The notes under the pieces were generated by a model. The model saw nothing but the letters and a program-made list of their open reading frames with translations. It was not told the origin of the DNA and did not search any database. The translations under genes and the position numbers were made by a program. A DNA stretch of 64,000 bases from Azorhizobium sp943371865 (lineage in GTDB: Bacteria > Pseudomonadota > Alphaproteobacteria > Rhizobiales > Xanthobacteraceae). The stretch spans positions 1 to 64,000 of the forward strand of contig NZ_CALRWL010000015.1 of NCBI RefSeq assembly GCF_943371865.1. The letters are read 5' to 3'. Positions 1-7,464 of this stretch are shown one piece after another (the stretch's first letter is position 1; each line of letters begins with the position of its first letter).

Positions 1-926
1 CCTATGGCTTCGATCTGTCGCCGCTGGTGGCACGCGCCGCCGAATTCAAGGCGCTGGCCCAGGCAGCTGCGGACGAGAAGAAGGCCCTTCGCCTCGCCAA
101 GGAGCGGATCACCATCTGCCGGCGGGACGTGGTCAAGATGATCGATGCCGGCCTGGCCGAGTCCGTGCCGGCCGACTGGCGCGGCTTTCGCCAGCGCTAT
201 GACGGCATCCTGGCCCGCTTGCCGCGCACCGCCGGTCTGGAGACGCTGACCCTCATTGCGCACGATCTGGAACGCCTGTGGGGCGAGATCAGCACCCTGT
301 TGGAAGCCTTCGTTAAAACGCTAAATACAAGCGCCAATGAGTCTCAGACTGAGCATCACATACAGAATTCAAAACCAGACTCCTCATCTGAACCTGAACA
401 AGGCTTTTCGATAAAAGAAGAAGCTGGCGGCGAAGCTACGGCGACCGGCAACGTCCACGCCTTGCCGAAACGGGACCTGCCGCTGGGCATGGTTCTGGAC
501 GCCTGCCCGGAACTGGGCGTGCTGGCCACCGGGCCCATCCGCACCTGGCGTGACTTCGTGACCGCCGCCGAGCTGGCGCGCACTTATGTGGGGATCAGCG
601 TGGATGCCTGGGCCGAGGCCCGCACCGTGATGGGCGAGGAGCAGGCGGCGATCACGGTGGCCGCTATCCTGCAGCGGGCGGAGCAGATCAGCAGCTGCGG
701 CGGCTATCTGCGCAGCCTCACCGGCCGGGCGCGGGAGGGGCAGTTCAGCGTCTGGCCCATGGTCATGGCCCTGCTGCGGGCCAAGCTGGATGCGGCCAAG
801 GTCTCACGCCCCGCCGCTGCACCGGAGACGGCGCGGTTCGGCAGCCGGGGCGCCCGGGTCGATGAGGTGCTGAAGGGATTGGGGGCGGGCAGTCCGAGGC
901 CGGATGCGCCCGACGGCGCCTGGTGA
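1..926 (+). CDS. repC: RepC replication initiator, 3' part (repABC replicon)
   Basis: Initiator of repABC plasmids and chromids; it binds the origin inside its own gene and drives replication. The frame is open to the left edge (first codons read YGFDLSPL, typical of the middle of RepC), so the start lies outside the window and about 308 residues are visible. An N-terminal helical part (KALRLAKERITICRRDV) is joined by a polar, Ser/Glu-rich linker coded by an AT-rich stretch to a conserved C-terminal domain (AWAEARTVMGEEQAAITVAA, then GGYLRSLTGRAREGQFSVWP). repA and repB should lie just upstream. The family assignment is firm from these motifs; the replicon class follows from it. Confidence 0.93.
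   Translation, partial: YGFDLSPLVARAAEFKALAQAAADEKKALRLAKERITICRRDVVKMIDAGLAESVPADWRGFRQRYDGILARLPRTAGLETLTLIAHDLERLWGEISTLLEAFVKTLNTSANESQTEHHIQNSKPDSSSEPEQGFSIKEEAGGEATATGNVHALPKRDLPLGMVLDACPELGVLATGPIRTWRDFVTAAELARTYVGISVDAWAEARTVMGEEQAAITVAAILQRAEQISSCGGYLRSLTGRAREGQFSVWPMVMALLRAKLDAAKVSRPAAAPETARFGSRGARVDEVLKGLGAGSPRPDAPDGAW
311..425 (+). other. AT-rich segment inside repC, probable oriV
   Basis: A stretch of about 115 bp with many A/T runs (gttaaaacgctaaatac, gaattcaaaacc, cgataaaagaag) stands out against the strongly GC-rich repC sequence. It encodes the interdomain linker. In studied repABC replicons the origin lies in an AT-rich block within repC, so this is the likely DNA-unwinding region. 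Seen: composition and position. Inferred: origin function. Confidence 0.65.
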
Positions 927-955
927 TGGAGGGCAGCCAGGGGTCGCGCGGGCGC

Positions 956-2044
956 TCACAATCCCGAGGCGGTGGTGAGATTGACGCGGAAGCGATCGCG
1001 GCGGCGCTGATAGCGCCGGGTCATTTCGGCGCTGGCGTGGCCCAGGTGCTTCTGGATATGGCGCTCGTCCACTTCGGCCGACGAGGCAAGGCCGGCGCGC
1101 AGGGAATGGCCGGAGAACTTTTCCGCGCGCTCGCCTGCGGTGAGATCGCTGCGGACGCCGGCCGCGCGCACGGTGCGCTTGACCAGGCGAGCGACCTCCT
1201 GGTCGTTGAGCCGCTCGGCGCCCACATCCCTGCCCTGGCGTGTCACCCGGCGAAACAGCGGGCCGTGGCCGATACGGGCGAGGCGCAGCCAGACCTCCAG
1301 CGCGCGGACCGGACAGGTGAGATCGCTGGAGCCGCGGCCGATCTCCACCTCGCGCCAGCCGGTCTTGCCGCGCAGGGTCACGATCAGGCCCTGGTCCGAG
1401 ATCTCGATCCAGCCGCGGCCGTCCTCGGTCTGCTCCGGCCCCACATCGAGGCCCACCAGTTCCGAGCGGCGCAAGCCGCCGGCAAAGCCCACCAGCAACA
1501 AAGCGTGGTCGCGCAGGCCGCGCAGGGCGCCCAAGTCCAGGGTGGCGAGCATGGCGCGCAGGTCATCGGGCAGCACCGCTTCCTTTTGCACCGGCGGCCG
1601 GCCATGGGTGTTGCGGATGCCCGCCAGCACGGTGGCGATATGGCGGTCCTTGCGGTCGAGGGGCATGCCGCGTTGGTTGTAGTTCCAGGTCAGGGCCGAC
1701 AGCCGCCGCTCGATGGTGCTGACGGAATTGGCCTTGCAGTCAGGACTGGCCGTGCCTGAGGCGCAGGCGGTGATGTAGAGACCGACCACTTGGGGATCGG
1801 GCGGGAGGAGGGGCAGGCCCTGCCGACGGCACCAGGCGCTGAAATGCGTCCAGTCGGCGGCATAGGCGCGGCGGGTGTTGGTTGAGCTGGCCGCCTGGGC
1901 ATAGTCGCGCGCGCGATCGGCCAGGGTGACGAGATGGCTCGGCAGCGGGGGCTGGGCGGCCGGATCGGACGGGACCATGGCGCCGGTGGGGGAGGGCGCA
2001 TCGGCGGCGGCGGTTGTGTCATCCACGGGACCGGGTGGTCTCAT
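956..2044 (-). CDS. Tyrosine recombinase / phage-type integrase
   Basis: Site-specific recombinase of 362 residues. An N-terminal SAM-like core-binding domain (about residues 40-140, STNTRRAYAADWTHFSAWC) precedes the catalytic domain, in which the tetrad is visible: Arg in GGLRRSEL, His-x-x-Arg in HSLRAGL, His in HLGHAS and the nucleophile Tyr in RRYQRRRDRF. The ATG at 2044 is preferred over the upstream ATG at 2122 because conserved sequence starts well downstream of either. It converges on repC, a common arrangement on rhizobial plasmids, where such enzymes can resolve multimers or integrate elements. No attachment site could be identified. Confidence 0.9.
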   Translation of the reverse strand: MRPPGPVDDTTAAADAPSPTGAMVPSDPAAQPPLPSHLVTLADRARDYAQAASSTNTRRAYAADWTHFSAWCRRQGLPLLPPDPQVVGLYITACASGTASPDCKANSVSTIERRLSALTWNYNQRGMPLDRKDRHIATVLAGIRNTHGRPPVQKEAVLPDDLRAMLATLDLGALRGLRDHALLLVGFAGGLRRSELVGLDVGPEQTEDGRGWIEISDQGLIVTLRGKTGWREVEIGRGSSDLTCPVRALEVWLRLARIGHGPLFRRVTRQGRDVGAERLNDQEVARLVKRTVRAAGVRSDLTAGERAEKFSGHSLRAGLASSAEVDERHIQKHLGHASAEMTRRYQRRRDRFRVNLTTASGL

Positions 2045-2147
2045 GACGGCAGCCTCCCTGTTCGATAGGAAGGGACCGCAGCGGCTGACGGCGCGGTGGG
2101 GCTGGCGCCGCCCTCGGCCCATGGGTCCGCGGGTCTGGTCCGTTCGG

Positions 2148-2555
2148 TCATGCCCCCGCGCTCCACGGGCTGATCACCGAGGCGCCGGTGTCCTCGAAGT
2201 CCGCAGCATGGCGGGTGACGAGAATAAGGTCCTGGACGATGGCCGTCGCGGCCACCAGGCCGTCGATCTCGTTGCGGGGACGCAGAGCGGCGATCCGGCC
2301 CCATTCAACGGCAATGGCATCGGTTACCGGCAGGATGCGGTCGGCATGGTCGTGGCGCAGCTTGCGGAGCCATTCCGAAAGGTCCGCCGCCGCCTTCGGA
2401 TCGCTGGTCCGCTTCAGCATGATGCCGCGCATGATCTCGCCGAGGGTGAGGGTGCTGAGGTGGATGCTGAGCGGGTCCGTCGCCCGCAACCAGGCGGTGG
2501 CCTGCGGCGAACCGCACCGAGCCTGCGAGATGATGGTGGTATCGATCAGATACAT
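2148..2555 (-). CDS. VapC-like PIN-domain toxin
   Basis: Predicted Mg-dependent ribonuclease toxin of 135 residues. The PIN-domain acidic residues are present: the first Asp in MYLIDTTIIS, Glu in TLGEIMRG, Asp in RNEIDGLVAATAI and the final acidic patch near HAADFEDTGA. The start codon overlaps the antitoxin stop by one base (TGATG), which indicates coupled translation. Located beside repC and a recombinase, it probably stabilises the replicon by post-segregational killing. RNA target unknown. Confidence 0.88.
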   Translation of the reverse strand: MYLIDTTIISQARCGSPQATAWLRATDPLSIHLSTLTLGEIMRGIMLKRTSDPKAAADLSEWLRKLRHDHADRILPVTDAIAVEWGRIAALRPRNEIDGLVAATAIVQDLILVTRHAADFEDTGASVISPWSAGA

Positions 2556-2815
2556 CAGAACGCCCCGTCCCGGCTGGAGGGGGCGCCGCGGGTTTCCACC
2601 GCGGCGGCGACATCCGCATCCCAGGATGGAGCTGACAGCAGGTCGTCGACCAAGCTGGGCCGGCCGGCGCGCAGGGCGTCATAATCGGCCGCGGACAGCA
2701 CCACCACGGCCCGCTCGCCGCGCAGGGTCACGAACTGGGGCCCTTCCGAACGGGCTTTCTGAACCACCCGTGAGAACTGGTTCTTGGCGTCCTGTAGCTG
2801 CCATTCCATGCGCAT
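2555..2815 (-). CDS. Phd/YefM-type antitoxin
   Basis: Small antitoxin of 86 residues paired with the PIN toxin. The N-terminal Phd/YefM fold is recognisable (WQLQDAKNQFSRVV, then GPQFVTLRGERAVVVLS), and the C-terminal part (SWDADVAAAVETRGAPS) should wrap around the toxin. The ATG at 2815 has an AGGA a few bases upstream; an ATG two codons downstream (2809) is the alternative, and the longer frame from 2872 lacks support. A perfect palindrome about 10 bp upstream of the start is the likely autoregulatory operator. Confidence 0.86.
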   Translation of the reverse strand: MRMEWQLQDAKNQFSRVVQKARSEGPQFVTLRGERAVVVLSAADYDALRAGRPSLVDDLLSAPSWDADVAAAVETRGAPSSRDGAF

Positions 2816-2825
2816 TCGATCCTGG

Positions 2826-2838
2826 CTAGACTGTCTAG
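2826..2838. promoter_or_regulatory. Palindrome upstream of the antitoxin gene (candidate operator)
   Basis: CTAGAC-T-GTCTAG is a perfect 6+1+6 inverted repeat just upstream of the antitoxin start. Phd/YefM antitoxins usually bind such palindromes in their own promoter, so it is a candidate autoregulation site. Palindrome seen; function inferred. Confidence 0.5.
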
Positions 2839-2935
2839 CTATAGAGATAGCGCCCTGGCTTGACGAGGGCACTGCTGGCGGACCCCCGCAGAAGGGATGT
2901 TTCGGCGCGATTCAGGCGTGTTTCCTTGCGCGTGA

Positions 2936-2972
2936 AATTATGACTGATAATGCAAGATTATCAATCATAATT
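2936..2972. repeat. Long AT-rich palindrome
   Basis: Two 16-bp arms (AATTATGACTGATAAT and ATTATCAATCATAATT) match at 15 of 16 positions around a 5-base loop GCAAG. It lies between the toxin-antitoxin operon and the DUF1403 gene in an AT-rich island. There is no T-tract, so it is not a convincing terminator. It could be an operator, a partition or replication-related site, or a recombination site. Confidence 0.6.
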
Positions 2973-3044
2973 GACCAGCGACATCGCGTGCGGTTGAAGG
3001 GAGAAATCATGGCTTAAAGCGCACAGATGCGCTAGCCTGCGCGG

Positions 3045-3995
3045 ATGAATGTCGCCATGGATCCGCCGCTGCGCCCCACCCCGCCCGTGCCCACAGTGCC
3101 GGGCTGGGCGCTGCCGCGCGGTGTGGTGAGCGACGACGGGGAGGCCGCGTTCCTGGTGGGGGCGGCGTTGAATGCGCTGGATAATCTGGTCCGGGCCGAT
3201 CCGCCCTGGGCCGGCGTCTGGCGCCAGCGCCTGGCCCTGAGTGCGGCCGCCGCCGCGGTGCGCCGCGCCGGCCGCACCGAGGACGAAGCCGCGCTGCGCG
3301 ATGCTTGGTATCTGTGCCAGCCCGGCGACGACCCCGGCCCCGCCGGGCGCATCCTGGCCGCCTGGCGGCGCCTGGCCGATCGCGCCCCCACCGGCGAGGC
3401 GGCGGCATTGCATTCTGCGGCCGCGCTGCTGGGCATCGGGACGGCGGGCCTCGCGGATTTGCCCGGCCAGATCGCAGACCTGACCCAATCGCGCCGGCCG
3501 GCGCCGTTCATCGCCGCGTCCGCCATGGCGCAGGCCTCCACGGCCCGGCCCGACGGGGAGCTGCTGGCCTGGTGGCTGGCGGATCAGGCGATCGCGCTGC
3601 GCATGCGCTGGGCGTTTCCGGTGCCGCTCCTGATGGGGCAGGCGCACAGCGGCCTGTTCCGGGGGCCGGGACGGGGCGGGCGCCTGCAACCGGGCGCGGA
3701 TGGCTTCCAGCGGGCGGTCTGCCTTGCCCTGGTCCAAGGGGCCGACGCGGCCTGCCGGCTGGCGGGAGATCTCGCGCCGCGCGCGGCCCGGCTGGAGGCC
3801 GTCGCGCCAAAATTGCGCGCCAAGGGGGCAGGGGAGGCGGTGCGCCGCCTGCTGGACGACGATGCGGTGCCCGGCACCTTGCAGACCGAGGATCTCTCCC
3901 GCTGGGGGGCCCGCCGGCTGTTCGAGCGCCTGACGACCCTGGGGGCGGTGCGCGAGCTGACCGGCCGCCCGGCCTTCCGCTTGTACGGGCTCTGA
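3045..3995 (+). CDS. DUF1403 family protein
   Basis: A 316-residue Ala- and Leu-rich, mostly helical soluble protein resembling the DUF1403 family found on rhizobial plasmids next to ScpB-like genes. Recognisable parts are the start of the conserved region (GWALPRGVVSDDGEAAFLVGAALNAL, broken here as GWALPRGV and AAFLVGAALNAL) and the C-terminal LTAVRELTGR-like segment (LGAVRELTGRPAFRLYGL). No catalytic motif is visible. Two bases separate it from the scpB-like gene, so they are probably co-transcribed. A role in plasmid maintenance is inferred from context only. Confidence 0.75.
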   Translation: MNVAMDPPLRPTPPVPTVPGWALPRGVVSDDGEAAFLVGAALNALDNLVRADPPWAGVWRQRLALSAAAAAVRRAGRTEDEAALRDAWYLCQPGDDPGPAGRILAAWRRLADRAPTGEAAALHSAAALLGIGTAGLADLPGQIADLTQSRRPAPFIAASAMAQASTARPDGELLAWWLADQAIALRMRWAFPVPLLMGQAHSGLFRGPGRGGRLQPGADGFQRAVCLALVQGADAACRLAGDLAPRAARLEAVAPKLRAKGAGEAVRRLLDDDAVPGTLQTEDLSRWGARRLFERLTTLGAVRELTGRPAFRLYGL

Positions 3996-3997
3996 GC

Positions 3998-4702
3998 ATG
4001 GCCCGGCGACCGCGCTCCAGCACCCCTCTCGACACCGAACTGGCCGACCTCACCCCGGAGCTGCGCTGGCGGGAGTGGATGGGGCGGGTGGAAGCGGTGA
4101 TCTTCGCCGCGCCGGAGCCGGTGGGCCGGGCCGCCTTGGCCCGCGTGGTCGGGCGCGATTGCAATCTCGACCTGCTGATCGCCGACATCCGCGCCGAATT
4201 GCGCGGGCGGCCCTATGAGCTGGTGGCGGTGGCCGGCGGCTGGCAGCACCGCACCAAGACGGGCTTTGCCGACGCCATCCGCGCCGCCTCCGGTCTTGGG
4301 GCGCAGGTGCGGCCCCTGTCGCATACCGAGGGCCTGGTGCTGATGGCCATCGGCTATTTCCAGCCCATCACCCGCGCCGAACTGGGCCAGTTCTTCGGCA
4401 AGGAGGTCAGCCGCGATCTGATCGGGTCGCTGCGGGCCTCCGGCTTCATCGCCGCCGGCCCGCGAAGCCCGGTGCCGGGCGCGCCTTATACCTATGTGAC
4501 GACGCAGGGTTTTCTCAGCCATTTCGGCTTCGAAAGCCTGCGCGAACTTCCCGACCGGGAGGCCTTGGAAGATGCCGGCCTGCTCGACACCGCCAAGCTT
4601 CTGGCAGGGAATTTTCCGGCGCTCGCGACCCTCGGTGACGATGGCGAGGGCAGGGGAGAGTGGTGTGGCGCGGAGGATGACGACGAGGATGCGCGCGCAT
4701 AG
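3998..4702 (+). CDS. ScpB-like segregation and condensation protein
   Basis: A 234-residue protein with the tandem winged-helix architecture of ScpB, a kleisin-associated subunit of the SMC-ScpAB condensin: WRE-x-VEAVIFAAPEPVGRAAL at residues 25-50, PYELVAVAGGWQHRTK around 75, then LVLMAIGYFQPITRAELGQF and GSLRASGFIAAGPR. An acidic tail (EDDDEDARA) follows. No scpA or smc gene is in the window, so it may act with host SMC or on its own in plasmid segregation. The ATG at 3998 follows the DUF1403 stop by two bases; the frame is open far upstream but that part is out-of-frame shadow. Confidence 0.85.
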   Translation: MARRPRSSTPLDTELADLTPELRWREWMGRVEAVIFAAPEPVGRAALARVVGRDCNLDLLIADIRAELRGRPYELVAVAGGWQHRTKTGFADAIRAASGLGAQVRPLSHTEGLVLMAIGYFQPITRAELGQFFGKEVSRDLIGSLRASGFIAAGPRSPVPGAPYTYVTTQGFLSHFGFESLRELPDREALEDAGLLDTAKLLAGNFPALATLGDDGEGRGEWCGAEDDDEDARA

Positions 4703-4759
4703 GTGCGGTTCGTGCCCGCGCACGGGCGATTTGGCGATCCGACCCGGCGATCCGCCCGT

Positions 4760-5008
4760 TCAGTTCGAGGACAGATAGCCGCGCTTGCCCTTGAGTGTCG
4801 CCAGCCGGTGCATGGCGTTCTCCGCCGCGGCTCTGTCTTCGAACAAGTCAATCCTGCATTGGCCCCGCGTGCCCATCCGGCCCCAGTGGCGGACCAGGGA
4901 ACTGCCCCCGAACAGGGTCATCTCCACCGACAGCGCGTAATAGCGCGCCATATTGTGTGTATGATCAATGCGGTGCAGCAGCAGGGCTGGAGGGGGCTCA
5001 TCGCTCAT
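4760..5008 (-). CDS. WGR domain protein
   Basis: An 82-residue protein consisting of a single WGR domain. The motif RHWGRMGTRGQCRIDLFE (residues 40-57) names the family, which also occurs in eukaryotic PARPs and bacterial MolR-like proteins and is thought to bind nucleic acid. Small stand-alone WGR proteins are common on rhizobial plasmids. It converges on the scpB-like gene. Function unknown. Confidence 0.85.
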   Translation of the reverse strand: MSDEPPPALLLHRIDHTHNMARYYALSVEMTLFGGSSLVRHWGRMGTRGQCRIDLFEDRAAAENAMHRLATLKGKRGYLSSN

Positions 5009-5391
5009 GGTGGAAGAGAATCGCCACCAGGGGCTGCGCCGTCCAACGCATTTTATGAATCGATGGCGCCCGTGCGATTCATAAGATGCGTTGGAGCGCG
5101 CGCGGCGTGCAAGCGGCGCTTGGTCAATGGGGATGAACGCAGATCCGGCCTGGGGAGGGCGCGGGACGTCCCCCGTCTCGCCCTTGCCAAAAGGGCGGGC
5201 GCACGCCGAATGCGCGCAGCGGCGAACCGGCAGCCGATGACATCCCGGCTTTCCCGTGCGGCGGCAGCGGCATCCGGGCCATACGTCGCGGCAGACGGTG
5301 ATATCGGATCCACAATTCGGCGTTTATGGTTTCAGGTGCTTCCGCAGGGGCGCGCAATCGGGACGAGAAGGGTCTGGGAGACGAACACGAG
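5009..5391. other. 383-bp intergenic region
   Basis: No convincing gene was found between the WGR gene and the solute-binding-like gene, which point away from each other. Its main feature is the long hairpin at 5043-5094, about 35 bp upstream of the WGR start. The rest is GC-rich without recognisable sites and should hold both promoters. Confidence 0.5.
5043..5094. repeat. Hairpin with 20-bp arms
   Basis: Left arm 5043-5062 (CCAACGCATTTTATGAATCG) and right arm 5075-5094 pair at 19 of 20 positions around a 12-base loop. Being directly upstream of the WGR start and lacking a T-run, it is more likely an operator, a recombination target or a mobile-element end than a terminator. Confidence 0.6.
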
Positions 5392-6696
5392 ATGCGTGAT
5401 GGGGCGAAGAACCCTCTGCTTTCGGCTCTGTCCGTGGCGATGGTGGATCACGGGATCGAGGCGCGCACGACGCTGAAAATCGGCTTCCTGGCGCCGCTGA
5501 GCGGTAGCCTGAGGGCCTGGTCCGAGCCCGGCCTGTTCGGATGCATGATCTGGTGCGACCGGGTCAATGCCATGGGCGGCCTCAAGATCGGCATGCGGCG
5601 CCATATGGTGGAGATCGTCCCCTTCGATACCCGCTATGAGCCCGACCGGGTGCTTCAGGGCATCCGCACCCTGATCCATGACCACAATGTCAAATTCATC
5701 CTCATGAACGGCGGCAATGATCTGTCGCCGGAGGTGCGCGATGTCATCGCCGCCCACAGGATGCTCGTCGCCACGCTGCTGCCCAGCGACCTGTCGCCCG
5801 ATATCCCGACGCTGATCGCGCCGAGCGAGGTGCATCCCATCTACAACGTCACCGGGGTGGACTGGCTGAGCCGCACCGCGCCGCACCTGAAGACCGTGAG
5901 CCTGTGCGGCCAGAACGATCTGTTCGGGCTGCCGTCCGTCGCCACCTATCGGGCCGCGTTCGAGGTCGCGAACATCGAGATCGTCAGCGAGGAGTTCTTT
6001 CCGGTCGATACCATGGACTTCGAGCCCATCGTGGCCCGCATGCTGGCGCCGGACCCGGATATCCTGTGCTGGGACACGGCCTATGAGCCCTTTGTGGACG
6101 CCCTCACGCGCGCGGCCTACCGCCAGGGCTTCAAGGGGCAGCTGCTCTCATGCACCTGTGACAATTACAGCCAGTTGATCCGGCAGACGAGCGCCGAATT
6201 CATGGAGGGCTTCGTCTTCCAGTTTCCCGATTTCGATGATCCGGCCCTGACGGACTCCCAGGTCAATTTCGAGAAGGCCGATGAGTTCTATCGCGAATAT
6301 TGCGAGCGCTTCCCCAATTCCTGGAGCGCGGTGTCGTGGGAATATGCCTCGACCCTGGAGCTGTGGCGGATGGCGGTGCAGCGGGCGCGATCAGCCGAGC
6401 CTTTCTCGGTGCTGGCCATGATGAAGTTCGGCGGCGTCGGGCACCACGCCTTCGGGGAGGCGGTCTGGTGGGGGCATGAACTGTTCGGCATCGACAATGC
6501 GCTGGTGGGGGACTGGCCGGTCGTCCGCATCGAAGGCGGCAAGGCGCGGATCCAGGAGATGGCGTCGATCAATGCCTGGCTGAAGCAGCATACGGATGTG
6601 CTGGTCCGGCACCTGCGCGCCATGAACCTGATGTGGGATCAGCGTCACATTCGCCATGTGAACGGCCAGAAGATCTATGCTCAGGATGACGTATAG
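5392..6696 (+). CDS. Solute-binding-protein-like receptor (Peripla_BP_6) without signal peptide
   Basis: A 434-residue type I periplasmic-binding fold of the amide/urea/branched-chain amino acid class. Recognisable segments are LKIGFLAPLSGSLRAWSEPG near the N-terminus, LLPSDLSPDIPTLIAPSEVH, FPVDTMDFEPIVARMLAPDP, ILCWDTAYEPFV and FMEGFVFQFPDFDDPAL. No hydrophobic leader or lipobox precedes the domain from the ATG at 5392, nor from the alternative ATG at 5326. No permease or ATPase genes adjoin it. It may be a cytosolic ligand sensor like AmiC, or an orphan binding protein with a lost leader. Its 3' end overlaps the convergent GntR gene by 16 bp. Confidence 0.82.
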   Translation: MRDGAKNPLLSALSVAMVDHGIEARTTLKIGFLAPLSGSLRAWSEPGLFGCMIWCDRVNAMGGLKIGMRRHMVEIVPFDTRYEPDRVLQGIRTLIHDHNVKFILMNGGNDLSPEVRDVIAAHRMLVATLLPSDLSPDIPTLIAPSEVHPIYNVTGVDWLSRTAPHLKTVSLCGQNDLFGLPSVATYRAAFEVANIEIVSEEFFPVDTMDFEPIVARMLAPDPDILCWDTAYEPFVDALTRAAYRQGFKGQLLSCTCDNYSQLIRQTSAEFMEGFVFQFPDFDDPALTDSQVNFEKADEFYREYCERFPNSWSAVSWEYASTLELWRMAVQRARSAEPFSVLAMMKFGGVGHHAFGEAVWWGHELFGIDNALVGDWPVVRIEGGKARIQEMASINAWLKQHTDVLVRHLRAMNLMWDQRHIRHVNGQKIYAQDDV

Positions 6697-7445
6697 ATGA
6701 GTTCCTCCTGCATGTTCGAAATGTAAAAGCGCATACATTCTACGGCGCTTTCGATGTTCCTGCGTTCAAGCGCCGCGCAGATCGACCGCAGACCCTGCTG
6801 CGCCTCCTTGATCCGCGCCGGCGTGAGCGAGCGGATCTTGTTGGTGTACCACTGCGGCTCGCGGCGGATGTCGTGGATGATCTTGTACATGGCGATCAGC
6901 AGGGCATTGTGCGTTCCCTCGCACAGCGTCATGAAGAATTGCCGCTCCAGATCGGCGAATTTGCCGGCGTCGGTCACGACGTCATCCAGCTCCTGCAACA
7001 AATTGCCGAGCGCGGTCTGGTCGCGGAACGTCATGTAGATGGCGGCAAGCCGGGCGATTTCCGGCTCGAAGATGGCCCGGGTGATATTGATCTCGAATGG
7101 CGAGACCACTTCGGCCAGCGGTGGCTCGACCTCGCGCGGGGGCTCCTGCGTCAGGGCGGACTGCAACACCGCGCCGCGATAGACGACAAAGGTGCCGCTG
7201 CCGACCCGCTTCATCACCACATCGAAGCTCTCGAGAAAGGCCAGCACCTGCCGGATGGTCGCGCGCGAGGTCACCAGTTCGTCCGCAAGATTGCGCTCGG
7301 CGGGAATGCGGGTGCCGTAGGGATACTTGCCGGTCTTGATCCGCGCGAAGATCTCCTTGGCCAGATGCTTCACCTCCGGCTTGACGAAGGGGGGAGCGGC
7401 GCCGTCCATCTCCCAGGGCGGGATCACCGTGTCGGTATTCATCAT
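6681..7445 (-). CDS. GntR family regulator, FadR/FCD type
   Basis: A 254-residue transcription factor. Residues 22-88 form the GntR winged helix (EIFARIKTGKYPYGTRIPAE, ADELVTSRATIRQVLAFLES); residues 110-250 form an all-helical FCD ligand-binding domain with polar residues placed to hold a metal or carboxylate. It sits downstream of the unknown gene 7465-8202 on the same strand, divergent from the methylated-amine genes, and is the obvious candidate to regulate them in response to an amine or its derivative. ATGs at 7445 and 7442 are equivalent starts. Confidence 0.88.
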   Translation of the reverse strand: MMNTDTVIPPWEMDGAAPPFVKPEVKHLAKEIFARIKTGKYPYGTRIPAERNLADELVTSRATIRQVLAFLESFDVVMKRVGSGTFVVYRGAVLQSALTQEPPREVEPPLAEVVSPFEINITRAIFEPEIARLAAIYMTFRDQTALGNLLQELDDVVTDAGKFADLERQFFMTLCEGTHNALLIAMYKIIHDIRREPQWYTNKIRSLTPARIKEAQQGLRSICAALERRNIESAVECMRFYISNMQEELIYTSS

Positions 7446-7464
7446 GTTTCCGGCTCCTCAGAAT

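Noticed and set aside
923..1759. Plus-strand frame overlapping the end of repC
   Set aside because: Antisense to the tyrosine recombinase whose catalytic tetrad is intact; sequence is Ala/Gly/His-rich without motif.
3305..3997. N-terminal extension of the ScpB-like frame
   Set aside because: Overlaps the DUF1403 gene in another frame and has shadow composition; the ScpB fold begins after ATG 3998.
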